Below, one piece after another: positions 55,401 to 63,791 of a stretch of DNA of 64,000 nt. The position numbers and the translations under genes are program-made. The stretch spans positions 783,519 to 847,518 of the forward strand of contig JAHBVO010000002.1 in the NCBI GenBank assembly GCA_019637435.1, in the 5' to 3' direction. Below the pieces are notes generated by a model that worked only from the letters and a program-made list of their open reading frames with translations, was not told the origin of the DNA and ran no database searches. Every line of letters begins with the position of its first letter. Within the stretch, counting starts at the first letter, position 1. Source of the DNA: Candidatus Obscuribacterales bacterium (lineage in GTDB: Bacteria; Cyanobacteriota; Vampirovibrionia; Obscuribacterales; Obscuribacteraceae).

Positions 55401-56922
55401 TTTGCAGCAGTGTCTGACCGGAGTTGACGATAAGATCCACAAACCGCTTCTGATCTCGGTTTAAGTTCGTCCGACGCAACAGATCGCTCAGACCAATTAC
55501 CGCGTTCATCGGCGTTCTGATCTCGTGACTCATGTTCGCGAGAAATTCCGACTTCAACCGAGAGCCTTCAAGAGCCTGATCACGAGCTTGTATCAGTTGC
55601 TGGTTTAACAACTCCACCTGCGTATCGATGCGTTTGCGCTCCGTGATGTCCTGGATAAACGCGCAGAACGTCGGCTGCCCGCTCAACTCAATAGGAAAGA
55701 CTGCGAGTTCAACGGGAAACTGCTCGCCGTTTTTGCGCTGCGCGACAAGCTGAATGCGTTTATTCAAAATTTTGTTGTCGCCGTTGCTCATGAAGTTCTT
55801 GAACCCATGCTCGTGCGAACGACGAAATTCAAGCGGAATAATTGACTCTGACAGGTTTTTGCCGATGATCTCATCTCTGTCATAACCAAAAATCTTGTGT
55901 GCCTGTAGATTCCATTCGATTACATTGCCGTCGCGGTCCATCGCAACAAACGCGTCATAAGCGCGGTCGATGATGAGCCTCGTGCGCGCTTCATTATGCT
56001 GCAGCGCGTCAAGCGCATCGCGTTCTCTCCGTGTGATTCGTGACAGGAAGTGGCAATGCCACAAAACGATGAGCGAAAAGCAAGCGCCCATCAATAGCAC
56101 GATTAGACTTGTATCAATTGGCATCGCGTACCAATCGTATTTTTGACCAAACAGTCGCAAGTATCCGAGCGCAATCGGAGCGAGCAACGCTACAGGAAGC
56201 AGCAGCCGAGCCGTTCTTCCCCCGAGACCAGATTCCGTAACAACTCCGGCCAGCCCAAACGTAGGTCGCGAGAAGAACATTCCCATTCCCAAAATGAGAA
56301 ATGCGACCCCGGCAACCAGGGGCACCGGCGTGAGATCACCCGTCGAGTAAAGCAGCGGCGTACCATACGTATAGCCGCAGATGACTGCGAGACCGACGCC
56401 GAAGACCGAGACTGAAAGCGCCTGCGAGAAGTACCGGCAGGTTTTGTCGCGATGCTGCGAAAGCAAGAGTGCCAGAGAGCACGCGAGCATTCCGATAGCC
56501 GCGTGCGGCGCCATTCGTCCGGTCGTGTCGCCAACCTCAGCGCCAACGAGCAAATTCATCAGGGCATTATCAAGGTCAAAGCGCGTTATATGTAGATAGA
56601 AAACTGCGACGGCTAAACCTATCAATAGTGGGACCGCGGCGATAGCCAGCGCTGAGGCGCGTTTCCACTTTCCGATACTCCGTGCCGTCAATAGCATCAA
56701 CGACAGTCCGCAAGCGACGAAGCCTATGCCAGCGGACATTGAAACGGCTGGTTGTCCGGGCACTGGAGCGCACAGTTGCGGGAGTGTGAAGCACCAGCCC
56801 GCAAGGACGATAGCGCCAAAGGCGATAGAAAATAGAGCGGCGAGCCGCGAGAACTGTAGCGCGCCGCTCTCCCACCTCGAAAGAAAGGTTTGTGCTCCAG
56901 GTACCATTTGTATCTCGCTCAT
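52444..56922 (-). CDS. Large membrane hybrid histidine kinase (PAS-HisKA-HATPase-two receivers-HPt)
   Basis: 1492 residues from the ATG at 56922; an earlier start 18 codons upstream is possible. About eight membrane helices (25-290), then a PAS domain (about 310-430), HisKA with His466 (ANMSHEIRTPMNA), HATPase (LNLISNAIKF, DTGIG, GGTGLGLT). The first receiver is degenerate: the phospho-acceptor position is Asn756 in VVLLNSDLPD and the acidic pair is missing. The second is complete with Asp897 in LILMDCQMPD. A disordered linker of about 400 residues leads to an HPt domain with His1438 (AAHELKGMC). A full phosphorelay, likely feeding the adjacent regulator. Confidence 0.95.
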   Translation of the reverse strand: MSEIQMVPGAQTFLSRWESGALQFSRLAALFSIAFGAIVLAGWCFTLPQLCAPVPGQPAVSMSAGIGFVACGLSLMLLTARSIGKWKRASALAIAAVPLLIGLAVAVFYLHITRFDLDNALMNLLVGAEVGDTTGRMAPHAAIGMLACSLALLLSQHRDKTCRYFSQALSVSVFGVGLAVICGYTYGTPLLYSTGDLTPVPLVAGVAFLILGMGMFFSRPTFGLAGVVTESGLGGRTARLLLPVALLAPIALGYLRLFGQKYDWYAMPIDTSLIVLLMGACFSLIVLWHCHFLSRITRRERDALDALQHNEARTRLIIDRAYDAFVAMDRDGNVIEWNLQAHKIFGYDRDEIIGKNLSESIIPLEFRRSHEHGFKNFMSNGDNKILNKRIQLVAQRKNGEQFPVELAVFPIELSGQPTFCAFIQDITERKRIDTQVELLNQQLIQARDQALEGSRLKSEFLANMSHEIRTPMNAVIGLSDLLRRTNLNRDQKRFVDLIVNSGQTLLQIIDDILVFSKIEAGRLDLEASDFDLIATVESSADLLADKAREKQVSLTTFLSPDIPKWVRGDSQRLKQVLLNLISNAIKFTEQGRILVQAEVESETEDAAVITFSVTDTGIGISSDGLKVLFTPFTQVDGSSTRKVGGTGLGLTISKRLVELMGGSIRVESEAGKGSTFSFTIPFTRVAQREEQVIVATSLESVRILMVGLPEHEATIAESYVESWGLRPAFATHAEEASLAVAHSIKEKDPYQVVLLNSDLPDADPYEFVHQLRETSMVADTKILLLLSIDDIGQSENAVQSGFDGTITRPIKQSSLFNSLLSLFEPRAVSSQLDTLELNTRREPPSTKFVLVAEDNIVNQEVAVLLLEELGFNAHVVSNGRMALDASNDPNCQLILMDCQMPDMDGFEATMSIRQREKQSGDHVPIIAMTAHAMEGDRENCLQAGMDDYVSKPVTINRLREVVQRWLGYRESHKEVTYQSLPAMTKADAEALKVDSLRNAQTKKVPASESGDDSLQTPVTEEELSATQQRKTHWVQPIAVPPPIASPNQFKPAPSMQAFDMSAVDDEKSADLTRVSEPAQDAPLLAAPPASGDAAETKSVLANLNAAAGEAYSGTIPDSDAFEVGDKLLDGPGDVSDAGILSNAGAAPCTVDSAHTVAAAEESVSNARMDIKSDSGHKTVAAKTTDVDLPAMSLPAPNQVAAKSEHSAAEAADIKGNKAAQNPASRLQKTNSQIAPAALSRMNVTGTPVARTIAGTGDIDMTPTEDDEALDADRRMLGIGGSRKLRNRNDLLSRPAEDMLDDAITAAGSPENLRAFEVNRKAACAGGGRYGALSMSPEEALSEVDLMLGGTDRKMDLSESTDMVSPMVHHSRRRNKPADTANDIDISTLFDYSALESTFGPQSAKKFLNLFASMTPSLLSRLETAIGGKRFEAAKDAAHELKGMCATIHITSMVDLCRGIEESAETADWSNAETLLTDLKKTFSAAETSIKNL

Positions 56923-57359
56923 AGTCGTGACCCCTCGGGTCCGCGTTTGTCGGGGTTTAAGTTCAGCGCAAAGCAAATGCAGTTGTCGCTTGAACTTGAG
57001 TCTTGACGGTGGTGGGTTCCGTTACCTGGCTGACTCATGCCTTCAGGAAACCGTTTTCGAGGTAAACAAGTCAATTGGAAATGCCTCCCGCCCGCTTGAC
57101 TGTGGCTTGCATAGCATATGATCCGAAGGGTGACGCCACGACCCGAAAGCCGCCAGCGTTCACGATTTTTGCAAGTTGTCAGCCCTGGTTTTAATCCATT
57201 CTGTTGAGTATCTTCCACCACCGAAAGCCCCCTGCAGATATGGGTTTCGGGATAAAGATGTATAGGTTTCAGGAAGATTTTGACTCGCTTTTTAAACTCC
57301 GAATCGCCCCTCCTCCGGGTTATACTGGTAGTTCTCAAGCGTGATTTGGAGCTTGTTGT

Positions 57360-58274
57360 TTGCAACTGCATTTTGAAGAGTTTGCAACACATTTGAGACT
57401 GCGTCGTGAAACCGCTCGCAGCCTTCGCCAACTTTTCACGACGGTCTTTACTGTCGCAATGTTCACTTCGGCTACCGTCGCTTACGCCATCGAGCCGCAG
57501 CCGCCCGTGACAGCGCCGCATGTATCGTCGCAACCCGACTCCGCAAAATCACTACTTGCAAATGACCAGTCTAAAAGCGTTTCCGCGAAGCCGACCCTCA
57601 AGGCCGATCCGAAATGGGAGACCGACCTCGATAAAGGGAACCTCGTACTGCCGAAACTAATTCAGGCCATCTCCGGTCGAACGAACTCTGACGAAACCCA
57701 AAAGTTGCTGCGAGGCGTAGTTAAAATCACCCGCGACGATGACTCATTCAAACTCATCCGTGAAGATTCTAAAGAACTGAATTTCGGACCTGATACCATC
57801 CTCGGTGACCGGATGATTCAGAGCCTGGAACGCACCAGGCGCGATACCGATAAATATGGTCAAAATTTAGGCGAGGTCATGGCAGGTCTGAAGGGCGTCT
57901 CTGTCGCCGGCAATCACGTTGAGCTTCTACGTGAAGGACCACAGGATGTTCGCATTCCCGTAGCGGCAGCGAAGAAATCGATTCCAATCAAGCTTAAGGA
58001 AGTCCGCCTGTCGCGTTTGTCCATGGACCTTGACGAGAGCAAAGGCTATCCCAGCGTGAGAAATATCAACGGCATAGAAGTAATTGTCTCAGCCGGTGTC
58101 GATTTTCACATAAAGCTCAAAGAGTTTTCGCGCACTAAAAATGCCAGAGGCGACACCATGGTCACCTTCGGCATTGTAAATCCGCTCCCGAAGGCGCTTC
58201 GTATAGCTTTAGGTCTCAAAGAGATTACCTACTTCAGCCACACCGTCCGAAAGAAAGTGGAGCGGTCGGCTTGA
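57360..58274 (+). CDS. Exported protein of unknown function
   Basis: 304 residues, TTG as first codon of the open frame; the true start may be a later TTG near 57390. The signal peptide (LFTTVFTVAMFTSATVAYA) supports export. The mature N-terminus is Pro/Ser-rich, followed by a mixed alpha/beta region (GVVKITRDDDSFKLIREDSK) and a beta-rich end (GIEVIVSAGVDFHIKLKEF). No family recognised. Confidence 0.75.
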   Translation: MQLHFEEFATHLRLRRETARSLRQLFTTVFTVAMFTSATVAYAIEPQPPVTAPHVSSQPDSAKSLLANDQSKSVSAKPTLKADPKWETDLDKGNLVLPKLIQAISGRTNSDETQKLLRGVVKITRDDDSFKLIREDSKELNFGPDTILGDRMIQSLERTRRDTDKYGQNLGEVMAGLKGVSVAGNHVELLREGPQDVRIPVAAAKKSIPIKLKEVRLSRLSMDLDESKGYPSVRNINGIEVIVSAGVDFHIKLKEFSRTKNARGDTMVTFGIVNPLPKALRIALGLKEITYFSHTVRKKVERSA

Positions 58275-58287
58275 CCCGCTATACCCA

Positions 58288-58330
58288 TGAACCAATAGAT
58301 TGCTGAATTGCACCGCCACCTATTGGTTCA
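58288..58330. repeat. 11-bp inverted repeat with 21-base loop
   Basis: TGAACCAATAG and CTATTGGTTCA are perfect reverse complements, 21 bases apart, just after the stop at 58274. No T-tract follows, so it may be a processing or binding element rather than a terminator. Confidence 0.55.
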
Positions 58331-58421
58331 CAGGCGCTCATTCAGAACCGACTATAACGGTTGTGCGCAAGCGGTCAAGACCAATATTTTGCTAAGCGCA
58401 TTCGATTCTCGAATGCAATAC

Positions 58422-58450
58422 GGGCACCATAAGTGGTGCTCGTTTGTTTG
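58422..58450 (+). terminator. Hairpin with T-rich tail
   Basis: GGGCACCA-TAAG-TGGTGCTC (8-bp stem, one G-T pair) followed by GTTTGTTTG. A second perfect hairpin (GCATTCGA-TTC-TCGAATGC, 58399-58417) lies just before it. Probably ends transcription of the gene at 57360. Confidence 0.5.
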
Positions 58451-58461
58451 CTCACGGTTGA

Positions 58462-58608
58462 CTAGTCAACTCGTCTTCCGGTGAACAATTGAAACAGGAA
58501 CAATACGCCTGCTACGAGCAATAATGTGTGAATCATGTCGCCGCCGAAGTGTGACAGCAGACCGATCAACCACACAAAGAGGATAAGGCTTATAAGTGTA
58601 TACAACAT
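58462..58608 (-). CDS. lmo0937-like small membrane protein
   Basis: 48 residues from the ATG at 58608 (AAGGAG ten bases upstream); the longer frame to 58770 is not needed. Two hydrophobic segments (LYTLISLILFVWLIGLLSHF, then TLLLVAGVLFLFQLF) with a Gly-Gly between and a basic GRR end match the lmo0937 family of stress-associated small membrane proteins. Function unknown. Confidence 0.8.
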   Translation of the reverse strand: MLYTLISLILFVWLIGLLSHFGGDMIHTLLLVAGVLFLFQLFTGRRVD

Positions 58609-58985
58609 CGGTGGTTCTCTCCTTGGGTGACGCAGAGTCTGCCCGAAAGACAATAAGTCCTTTTCGTTCAGATTCGCGTTATTCAACTCTGTACTTGCAA
58701 GAGAAACATAGCTCAGGAAACCAGTATCGATGCGCATAGACAGCAAGTTCAAAATTATGATCTCCTCCAAGTCGCGAGTGAAGTGTTTAAAACGACCACA
58801 ACAAGCCCGTTTCGTTGCGGTTACCGATCGTGCCGGCGGCTCCTGGCGAGCCGATAATCTTTCAAGATACGTTCAAAAGTTTTGCAACTCCCACCTTTCC
58901 TATATAAGTATTGAAGTAAGATATTTAGTTGCACAGGCTGGAGTTAAACCGTCTGCTATTACGCAAACTTTATCGGAGAGAAACC

Positions 58986-59777
58986 GTGCTGAGACGCTCA
59001 CTTGCAACTTTTCCTATCTCGCTGGCGCTTCTTTTATCCTCGCTCGTGATTTCGCATGCGGCTCACGCGGAGGAGTCGAACGCGAAGGAAACTCTGGAAG
59101 TTCCAGCAGGTGCGGATAAAGAAGCCTGGCTACTGCTCAAGACTGCGCATGATTCGCGACAGGCGTTTCCGGACAGCTTTAAGGGTTTCGACGCCAACAT
59201 CTCCTTTATAGATGATGGGAAAAAGGTGGACGGCAAGCTTGAATATCGCTCAGGTAAGGACGCTAAAATCGAATTGGATGGACTCTCGAAAGAGCAATCT
59301 GAGTGGCTTCAGGATAAACTGCTGAGCATGATTGGTCATCGAAGAGGTGGAGATTTTGCGAAACGTGATGGACGCAATCCGATTACGTTCGGTAAGGATG
59401 AGCCCGAAAACAACTTTGGCAAGCTGCTCGTTTTAAACGACAAGCTCAACTCAAGCTATCGAGTAAAGGACAACAAGGTCATGGAAGTGACACGCTGTCC
59501 CGGAGATGTTCGCTTCACCATCTCGGTTATCGAAACTCGCGTCGCTGACCCCGGGAAATATTTGGCCAATCACTTCGCCGTGAGCTATCGCGATAAGAAG
59601 ACGAATGCCCTGTCTGCGGTCGAGGCTTTCCGCGACTCTTACAAACAGATTGACGGTGTTTGGCTCCCTGCAAAGCGCACCGTCATCAGTATCACTCCCG
59701 AGAAAACGACACCGGAGATAAGACAAATACTTCTATCCGAAGTAAAACTCGTTTCCGATGACAAGCCGAAAGACTAG
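58986..59777 (+). CDS. Exported DUF3386-like protein
   Basis: 263 residues from the GTG at 58986, chosen because GGAG lies seven bases upstream and the signal peptide (SLATFPISLALLLSSLVISH) then begins properly. The mature part follows the DUF3386 plan: SRQAFPDSFKGFDANISFID, a DGK-x-DGKLEYR strand, MIGHRRGGDF, LNDKLNSSYRVKDNKVMEV and the C-terminal GVWLPAKRTVI. The family is known mainly from cyanobacteria and planctomycetes; function unknown. Confidence 0.8.
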   Translation: MLRRSLATFPISLALLLSSLVISHAAHAEESNAKETLEVPAGADKEAWLLLKTAHDSRQAFPDSFKGFDANISFIDDGKKVDGKLEYRSGKDAKIELDGLSKEQSEWLQDKLLSMIGHRRGGDFAKRDGRNPITFGKDEPENNFGKLLVLNDKLNSSYRVKDNKVMEVTRCPGDVRFTISVIETRVADPGKYLANHFAVSYRDKKTNALSAVEAFRDSYKQIDGVWLPAKRTVISITPEKTTPEIRQILLSEVKLVSDDKPKD

Positions 59778-59944
59778 TCTCAGTATTTGGCTTGGATAGG
59801 TGACCCATGCCAGGGTCCGTTAGTCTGCACCACATCTGGTGCCGTTCCCTCTGTGAAATGGCGAACGCGTTCTCGCGGTTTTGTTCGACATGATAAGAAA
59901 CTGTGCGACTGTGAAAGGTCGCTACACGATTTGCAAAACTTTTA

Positions 59945-60016
59945 TGGGCCATGGTGGATTCGAACCACCAACCAATTGCTTAAGAGGCAACTGCTCTGCC
60001 GTTGAGCTAATGACCC
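59945..60016 (-). tRNA. tRNA-Lys (CUU anticodon)
   Basis: 72 bases. Acceptor GGGTCAT/ATGGCCC (one U-G pair), D arm GCTC-AACGGCA-GAGC, anticodon arm GTTGC-CTCTTAA-GCAAT with anticodon CTT, T arm GGTGG-TTCGAAT-CCACC, discriminator A. CCA is not encoded. Confidence 0.95.
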
Positions 60017-60093
60017 AGGTGCGCCATGGGCGCGGCGATACAAACATATTACACGAAATATATTGTACGCAAAACGGCTGTTAAGGAAAAATG

Positions 60094-60166
60094 CGCGCCT
60101 GGAAGGATTTGAACCTTCGACAATCCGCTTAGAAGGCGGGTGCTCTATCCACTGAGCTACAGGCGC
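60094..60166 (-). tRNA. tRNA-Arg (UCU anticodon)
   Basis: 73 bases. Acceptor GCGCCTG/CAGGCGC, D arm GCTC ... GAGC, anticodon loop CTTCTAA with anticodon TCT, T arm GAAGG-TTCAAAT-CCTTC, discriminator G. The outermost anticodon-stem pair is C-A. It lies 77 bp upstream of tRNA-Lys on the same strand and may share its transcript. Confidence 0.95.
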
Positions 60167-60284
60167 ACGAGGCCGAAGCTACGCACCCGATTGAGTGCGT
60201 GGACGGTCATTATATAACGGATGACAAATTCCGTTTCGCCCTTGTAGCACTTGGCTTCATCTAACTTTTCTTGATGAGAATCTG

Positions 60285-61196
60285 CTACTTCTTCGCCTTG
60301 ACGGTCAGCTTCGCTTCCTCTTTCGCGGGCATCAAGTTGCGCGGCGCATAAATCCAGCCTTCCAAGAGCATGTTCTCGTTGTCCGAGTCCCACGGATCGT
60401 TAAAAAGCTTCGGCTTCGAGTGATACAAAGCGGCGCCGTAGCAGGCTACAAGCGCGTCGATAGTGTGGTCCGACGCGAGTAGCGCGCCCTTCATTGCGTT
60501 GTCGATGTGCAGGCGCGGGCAATCTTCGTACTTTTGTCCGTGCGCATCACGCAGATGTAGCAAGCCGTCGATAATCTCTTTGCGCACGGCATGCGCTTTA
60601 TCATGATTTTTCTTGTCCTTCATCTTGTAACCGGAATCAGGCAAACTCAAGATGTAGAGCAGTTCGCGGGGATAGCATTCGATGACGCTGGTGCCAACAT
60701 TGCCGCGCTTGTCTTCCTGAAAGGGCAACACCGCGTACTTTTCAGGATTCAGCGTTGCGAGCATTCTCATGCCGTAAAACGTCATTTGAATCATCGATGG
60801 ATTGCCAGTGTTCAACGGGCTTTTCGCTACGCGAAGTGACTTGGAGTCTGTGTACCGCAGCGCCACAATCTCGTACTCGTCGACGTACTGCTTGAACTGC
60901 TCGAAGCTCATGAAGACTAGTGGTTCAGCCGCCTGTTGCCATTCTTGGAATTCGTCCTTCTCAAGTTTGCGCGCCAGAAATTTCAAGAACTCGATCGGCA
61001 TCGAGAATGGAAAATCCATCGCAATGCAGCTCAGCTCTTTCAAATGATCGAGCTCTTTGGCGAGCGCGTGAGACCCGGTGTTTTTTACCGATTTTATATG
61101 TAGACCGTCAGATTCCAGAAAGCCAGTGACCAGCCATGTGTCGTTCGGAACGGTTTTCGCGCCGCTAAAATCAACTCCGCCAATGAGCACTTTCAC
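60285..61196 (-). CDS. DUF429-like protein (predicted RNase H-fold)
   Basis: 303 residues, soluble. Matches DUF429 at the start (GGVDFSGAKTVPNDTWLVTG), the strand-Asp region (CIAMDFPFSMP) and SVIECYPRELLY, with a late acidic helix (ASDHTIDALVACYGAAL). The acidic residues fit an RNase H-like nuclease site, but activity has not been shown for the family as far as I know. Same strand as the tRNA genes downstream. Confidence 0.85.
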   Translation of the reverse strand: MKVLIGGVDFSGAKTVPNDTWLVTGFLESDGLHIKSVKNTGSHALAKELDHLKELSCIAMDFPFSMPIEFLKFLARKLEKDEFQEWQQAAEPLVFMSFEQFKQYVDEYEIVALRYTDSKSLRVAKSPLNTGNPSMIQMTFYGMRMLATLNPEKYAVLPFQEDKRGNVGTSVIECYPRELLYILSLPDSGYKMKDKKNHDKAHAVRKEIIDGLLHLRDAHGQKYEDCPRLHIDNAMKGALLASDHTIDALVACYGAALYHSKPKLFNDPWDSDNENMLLEGWIYAPRNLMPAKEEAKLTVKAKK

Positions 61197-61396
61197 ACCC
61201 CCTTGACCTAAATTTGATCCATTTCGCAGTTATCCTGCTCAAAGAGCAGCTCTGCTTACGGCGAATTATACGCCTGTGTGGAACATACCGCCGAGTTTTG
61301 TTTACAGCCTCTCAGTTTAGTCATGCATTAATGGAATAAGCTTTTATACTTGTATGAATTCCTGGAAACCCGTTTCTCTCATTCTCGGACCTTGAC

Positions 61397-63766
61397 ATGA
61401 CGGCTAGCGCCCCGACAATCGATACGCGCACAATCGCCAACTCGGTGGGTCTTCTCGTTGACCGCGTCGACGGGAGAGTGCTGGGGAATGTCTGGGTGAT
61501 CGATGACGCGAAAGTGGCTACCTGTGCGCACCTGGTCTTTGGATATCGCGCATTCTGGCCGGCGCTGAAGGTTGTTTTCCCTGGTGCTATGCGCGAATTC
61601 GGCGTCGAGTCGGCTATTTTTCATCCCCGTTTTGACATAAAGATGGCGAGTAAGCTGGCTCAGGTAGCGCTTACCGAGCCGATGCCCAACCTCCCATTGC
61701 AGCAACACAATGCCGCGGTTTTGCGTTTAACGCCTTCGCTGGAAGGCATCTCGGACGACCTTACTTTCAAGGTCAATAAAAGTCTTTCTCTACCATTGCC
61801 GCCGAGAGACCAGGGCTTGGGCGGAAACCTCGGCGAAATCGATTTATATGTCGTCGTTCAAACCATTACGAATGCTCGCAAAGAGGGCGTTCTGACAATT
61901 TGCGACGATCGCAATCATCCTGTCGCTCGTATATTTTGCCAAAACGGCCGCCTGCTTTTCGCGCAGTATGCCAATCTCGTAAACGAGATGGCGATTTATC
62001 AAATCGTCTCGAATGATCTGAAGGGAAACTTTTTCTTCTGGTCGGCGCAACACCCCAACTGGGAAGTGTCTCAGCCGATCGCTCGTCCTGCCGAAATGCT
62101 GCTCATCGAGTCGCACCGCCGCGCCGATGAGCTCAAGAAGCTGATTCCGATGGTCGGCGACCCCAATTCTTGCTTTGTGCGAGTCAGACCGGAAGTCGCC
62201 ATCGACATCTTGCCGCCCGAAGTCAAAGATTACGCCCGCATGTTGTGGGATTTGATCGATGGTGGAACGCCTTGCCGCCAGCTCTGGCAACTTGCAAACA
62301 TCGATGACTGTGCGGTTTATCAAACTCTAGCCGAATTGGTTAAGACTAAACAGATCGCGCCCAAGGTTGAAGACTACGTAACTCCAAACGGTGCCGGTCC
62401 GCTGAATGCGTTGGCTATGTCAGTGCAAACTCGCCTGGCGCCCTGGGATTCAATCACGACGGTTTATCGCGATGCCTCATCGCCGAACGCTAACGCGCTT
62501 GTTCGGCAGGGGGCGCTGCTTGGCGCGTTGCGCGAAGGCGACCCGTGGCATTTGATTCACAACATCCGTTTAATCCCAGAATCTGCCGGCAGTCCTATAT
62601 TGAAGGATGGTCAAGTAATAGGCATGCATTGCGGAAAGCTTCCGCCCGATGAATTCAACCAGAACCTGGAAGGCTCACTGCAAGCCATGCTCTGGGTCGA
62701 CTCCGTCGTTGAATGCCTGAAGAGCGGCGGTGAGAATCAGCTCGTGCAGAAGCTTACGCTGATCGATGCTCCCGTTCCCGATTTCACGAAGAAAGAGAAA
62801 CCGACCGGCGGTGGCGGCTGTCGCGAGGTCGCTCGCGTCGACTGTCCTCGTTGTGGTCGAAGCAGTCTAGACGAGGCGCGCTTCTGCAAGTCTTGTGGTC
62901 AGCGCTTGCTCAAAGATATCGATCCGAAGCCGTCTCGCAAGACACTTGCCGGCACCGGCGTTCATAAGATCCAGAAGAAATCGACCCCGGTTGGACTTGT
63001 CGTTGCCATCAGCCTCTTCGCTTTCGTGATTGCGGCAGGTGCGATCGTCGCCGCTGTGATGATGAGCATGCCGGAGCCGTTGACGAGCCAGACTTTTGAA
63101 GTCGTTGATGATAAACAAATGGAAAGCGCCTTGAAGAAAGCTGGTGGTGATGCGGCTTCCGCTCCAAAGGCCGCCGAGGCGCCATGGGTTGCGCTCACTG
63201 TTTTCCAGAAAGAGCATCCGCCTGAAATTGCCGACCCTCTTGAGTTTCGCTGGGTTGCTCAATCGGCGACGAAACCATTTTATGCTGAAGGCGATATGAT
63301 TTATCTCGACTTCAAAGCCGAGAAACCTGCATTCGTCTACCTCTTATATCAAGGAAGCAGCGATCCGGCAGGTCAAGCCTCCCTAATTTACCCGGTCTCG
63401 GCCGTAAACAATACGGAACTCAAACCAGGAGAAAACTTCACCATCCCCAGTGACGTTCACGAGAAAATCGACGACAAAAGTGCTCACTTCACCGGTCTGA
63501 CTATTCATGATTCGCCGGGTAGGGAAACGCTTTTAGTCGTGGCAGGCAACGCCAAACTCGGTTTGCTCGAGAATCCGGAACTGGTGAACACCACTTTTGC
63601 GAAGTGCCATAAGCTCGTTGCTGAGGTTAAGAGCGAGAACGGTGTTGAGATGCCCGCAGCTGAGTTCCGCAAAAAAGTGCTTGATGGCGATGCGAGTGGA
63701 TCGGCAGCGGAGACAACCGGTAACATATATATCAAGCAGTGGATTATCGAGCATCGCAAGAAGTAA
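61397..63766 (+). CDS. Membrane protein: trypsin-like halves split by DUF4388-like domain, zinc ribbon, and DUF4384-like C-terminus
   Basis: 789 residues. Residues 15-112 look like the first half of a trypsin-like protease (GNVWVIDDAKVATCAHLV, His45), but the Asp position reads Asn (HNAAVLRL, about 105). A DUF4388-like segment (about 148-240; GVLTICDDRN, FCQNGRLLFAQY) and a winged-helix-like part follow. The second protease half has SAGSPILKDGQVIGMHCG with Ser399 in the nucleophile place. Then a zinc ribbon (CPRCG, CKSCG; about 483-500), one membrane helix (about 533-557), and a DUF4384-like outer domain (FYAEGDMIYLDFKAEKPAFV, LIYPVSAVNNTELKPGENF). With the Asp lost it may be a pseudo-protease. 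Confidence 0.8.
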   Translation: MTASAPTIDTRTIANSVGLLVDRVDGRVLGNVWVIDDAKVATCAHLVFGYRAFWPALKVVFPGAMREFGVESAIFHPRFDIKMASKLAQVALTEPMPNLPLQQHNAAVLRLTPSLEGISDDLTFKVNKSLSLPLPPRDQGLGGNLGEIDLYVVVQTITNARKEGVLTICDDRNHPVARIFCQNGRLLFAQYANLVNEMAIYQIVSNDLKGNFFFWSAQHPNWEVSQPIARPAEMLLIESHRRADELKKLIPMVGDPNSCFVRVRPEVAIDILPPEVKDYARMLWDLIDGGTPCRQLWQLANIDDCAVYQTLAELVKTKQIAPKVEDYVTPNGAGPLNALAMSVQTRLAPWDSITTVYRDASSPNANALVRQGALLGALREGDPWHLIHNIRLIPESAGSPILKDGQVIGMHCGKLPPDEFNQNLEGSLQAMLWVDSVVECLKSGGENQLVQKLTLIDAPVPDFTKKEKPTGGGGCREVARVDCPRCGRSSLDEARFCKSCGQRLLKDIDPKPSRKTLAGTGVHKIQKKSTPVGLVVAISLFAFVIAAGAIVAAVMMSMPEPLTSQTFEVVDDKQMESALKKAGGDAASAPKAAEAPWVALTVFQKEHPPEIADPLEFRWVAQSATKPFYAEGDMIYLDFKAEKPAFVYLLYQGSSDPAGQASLIYPVSAVNNTELKPGENFTIPSDVHEKIDDKSAHFTGLTIHDSPGRETLLVVAGNAKLGLLENPELVNTTFAKCHKLVAEVKSENGVEMPAAEFRKKVLDGDASGSAAETTGNIYIKQWIIEHRKK

Positions 63767-63791
63767 GGTCGTTCGCCAAGGAGTTTAGTAC

